NCBI GenBank assembly: GCA_949357655.1
Contig: CASHTG010000015.1
Location: 1,054,001 to 1,118,000, forward strand
From: Parascedosporium putredinis
Taxonomy: Eukaryota > Ascomycota > Sordariomycetes > Microascales > Microascaceae
Direction: 5' to 3'
DNA length: 64,000 bases
Each line of letters opens with the position of its first letter. Within the stretch, counting starts at the first letter, position 1. A model generated the notes under the pieces. That model saw nothing but the letters and a program-made list of their open reading frames with translations, made no database searches and was not told where the DNA came from. Both the position numbers and the translations under genes were made by a program. Below are positions 62,005 to 64,000 of the stretch, piece by piece.

Positions 62005-63854
62005 TTTGGCGGTTTGTGTAAGGGGTGGGAGTGTGAAGATGGGAGAAAAGAGAGAAGTATGTAGTAATGGAAAATCAAGAAAAAAAGGAGGTATAGACAA
62101 GCGAAGAGAAGACAGCGCAGCTGTGTGAGAGAGAAAGAAGAAGAGAAGAAGAAGTGTAAGCCGCAGGCTGTGGGAAGAAGGAAGATGGTAGAAGGTGGGT
62201 GAGCAAGAAGGAGGAGAGAGTTTAACGATGCGAGGGCATCGTATGCCTTAAGTATTGTTGGAGGCTGTCATCCCATCACGGGTGTCGGGGCCGGGTTAGA
62301 GGCCGCACGTACAGACATGGGGCCCAGGGCTACGAGATTCGAAAGGAAGGATGGATTTCCCTTCTCGAGTGCAAGGTCGGTTCCGAGAATGGAATCATGG
62401 CCGGGCGGCAATGTCTTGCACCAGGAGCACAGCACACACAGTCGCTCTGAGAGGTGCGCATGGGACCCGCGGCCGGCCAGGGTGATACTATTCCTGCCTA
62501 CGATCTATTATTTTCTCAAGTGGAGTACTAGGGAATACGGGCTTTTCGATGTGTCCCAAGGGGAAGGGTTGGTCAACCTCAGCTCACCCCGGTTTGGGTG
62601 GGCGAGCATCTGCTTAATCCTGGTGAACTTCAAACAGTTGATGATCGGGCGCCACTCCACTTTTTTCTTCTTCTCTTTTTCAAGAAGCGAGGTCACTTGG
62701 CTTGGGGGAGAGGTTGAGTGAGGGCGAGCGGGTGACAGCAGAGACAGGCCAAGGGGGTGGCCCCCTTGGCTGGCCGCTGGGCTAATAGAGAGCATGGCAT
62801 GGGTGCGGCGCTCTGGGCAAGATCAGTCCCAGGGAAGGGGCAAGCGCGTGCTCGAACCGCGAGGAGTTTTGAGTGTGGGGGACCAAGGAGATCAAGGCTT
62901 TGCAAGGGTCAGTCGGATCGACGGCGCGATCTCGAGTCGGGTTGCCCTAGCTATCAAATGTGTCAACTCAACGAAGAGAGAGAGAAGGTTCAATTTGCAG
63001 GATCGGTTCGAATGCCATTGATCAATTGGGGCAACGCGAGCGTGGGTTAGCGGCATTGATGAGGCTCTGATACAGGCAGTCCCCAGTTATGTGCAAGTCT
63101 CGAGCTTGGCCAACTTGGTTCATGTTGTTAGTATTGGAATTAGCCAGTGGATGGAATCAAGGGTGGATTCACGGTGCAGGCGCACGGGGCCCTCTGTTGT
63201 GGTGTAGCCAAGGTGAGAAGAGACCCCCCAAAAGGGGAGTTTCGATGTTCTGTAACATGCCTCCGACGCTGGCTGTGGATCTCGAACGGACAAGGGTGCA
63301 CGGTGGCCAGCCAGCAGCGCAACCTTGATCGATTGAACCTTTCTTGATCGGCATGATGCGATGGATCACCTCCGAGGCGTTCGTGTTTGGGTCGTGTCCA
63401 TTGCATTGACGACGGGCTTTCAAGCACGTCCTCGTTTGCGAGCGGAGGGATCCATTCCACGAAGTTGGTGCTACGTCAATTGATGTCGCGAAGGACGGGA
63501 GATTCGGCTTGAGGTTTGGCTTGGCCAGCCTGATTGATAATAGGAGAGTGTACTGTACTGTAATGCGGCGGCTGCTGGGCATGAGTCTTGCACAACCCGA
63601 ATATACACTAGACAGTGATGCTGAGTGAGGGTGGTATTACAAAACCATGCGAGAGTGGTGCTTGGAGACGATTGAAAGAAGGAGGAAGAAGAGGCTCAAG
63701 ATACTGTTTCTTGGTTCACTTGAATTTCCAACAGTTGAAAACAACAAACAGCCGGTTCTTAGATTGGGTTCCCCCTGGGACCTGAGGGGAAAATCGCCGG
63801 GGCTTTGGGAGCGCTACCTCGCATCAGTGGGAGCCCGCGGGGCGGGATTAACAG
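62005..63854. promoter_or_regulatory. Promoter of secreted-protein gene and following non-coding DNA
   Basis: The first 200-300 bp right of 62,004 are the CT-rich leader and promoter of the leftward secreted-protein gene. A strong GC-rich inverted repeat lies at 62,748-62,770 and TCAATTGA at 63,476-63,483. No conserved coding sequence is seen before about 63,855. Confidence 0.5.
62748..62770. repeat. Perfect 10-bp inverted repeat, 3-nt loop
   Basis: GCCAAGGGGG, loop TGG, then CCCCCTTGGC. Fully paired and GC-rich, so it would form a stable hairpin in RNA or cruciform DNA. It lies between genes. There is no U run following on either strand, and bacterial-type termination does not apply in this genome. 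Confidence 0.75.
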
Positions 63855-64000
63855 TGGAAAGAGATCTTCTGTTTCCTCGAGCGGTTGCGGGCGATCTCCC
63901 AGGAAATCGCCAACCAGGTTCGCTCGATTCTTGGTACCAAGAAAGAGCCTGCCGATGCGCTGTGCTGCGAGCAATCCATTCACCATATCAATCTGATGGA
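63855..64000 (+). CDS. Candidate internal exon of an unidentified gene, cut by window end
   Basis: After the acceptor-like TTAACAG at 63,848-63,854, the frame starting TGG at 63,855 stays open to the last base. It encodes 48 residues of protein-like, probably helical sequence (for example EIFCFLERLRAISQEIANQV and LGTKKEPADALCCEQS). The codons suit the neighbouring genes. A stop lies just upstream in the same frame, which fits an intron. A possible first exon is the ATG at about 63,581 (MSLAQPEYTLDSDAE with donor GTGAGG), but joining it in the simple way gives another frame, so this link is doubtful. I do not recognise the family. A competing open frame on the opposite strand (63,759-63,986) looks less protein-like. 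Confidence 0.35.

Overview
The window is nuclear DNA of a filamentous ascomycete, most probably a Sordariomycete. It carries genes with short spliceosomal introns (about 50-250 nt, GT...AG, many with a CTAAC-like branch site), a full set of fungal housekeeping genes, a polypyrimidine-rich promoter style and GC-balanced intergenic DNA. I see no plasmid, phage, virus, CRISPR array, rRNA, convincing tRNA or intact transposon.

Layout. Positions 1-16,015 form a gene-poor stretch with microsatellites and palindromes but no supportable gene. From 16 kb on I recognise eleven genes: glucose-6-phosphate dehydrogenase (-), a peroxisomal 4-coumarate-CoA-ligase-like enzyme (-), ATP11 F1-ATPase assembly factor (-), SLD3 replication initiation factor (+), TRS65 TRAPP-II subunit (-), PRP40 splicing factor (+), RLI1/ABCE1 ribosome recycling ATPase (-), CHD1 chromatin remodeller (+), an Hst3/Hst4-type sirtuin (-), MED16 Mediator subunit (+) and a small cysteine-free secreted protein (-). 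A probable exon of a twelfth gene (+) runs off the right end. From ATP11 onward nine consecutive genes alternate strictly in strand, so every gap is either a shared divergent promoter or a convergent terminator region.

The genes are not a pathway cluster. They are core functions: NADPH supply, acyl/aryl-CoA activation, mitochondrial ATP synthase assembly, replication firing, Golgi trafficking, splicing, ribosome recycling, chromatin remodelling, H3K56-type deacetylation and transcription. Several (SLD3, CHD1, sirtuin, MED16) act in the nucleus on DNA or chromatin, but I infer no operon-like logic.

The most important technical observation is that almost every long coding gene is broken by single-base frame changes, nearly all at short G, C, A or T runs and nearly always one base too short. 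About thirty such sites in ten conserved, mostly essential genes point to consensus errors in the assembly, not to pseudogenes. Gene models below are therefore given as spans with exon boundaries, and the sites where the frame slips are listed. The most interesting possible biology is in the intergenic DNA: two 8-bp palindromes (TCAATTGA and TACATGTA) are strongly over-represented and found only between genes, and there is a 1.3-kb polypurine tract upstream of the sirtuin gene.
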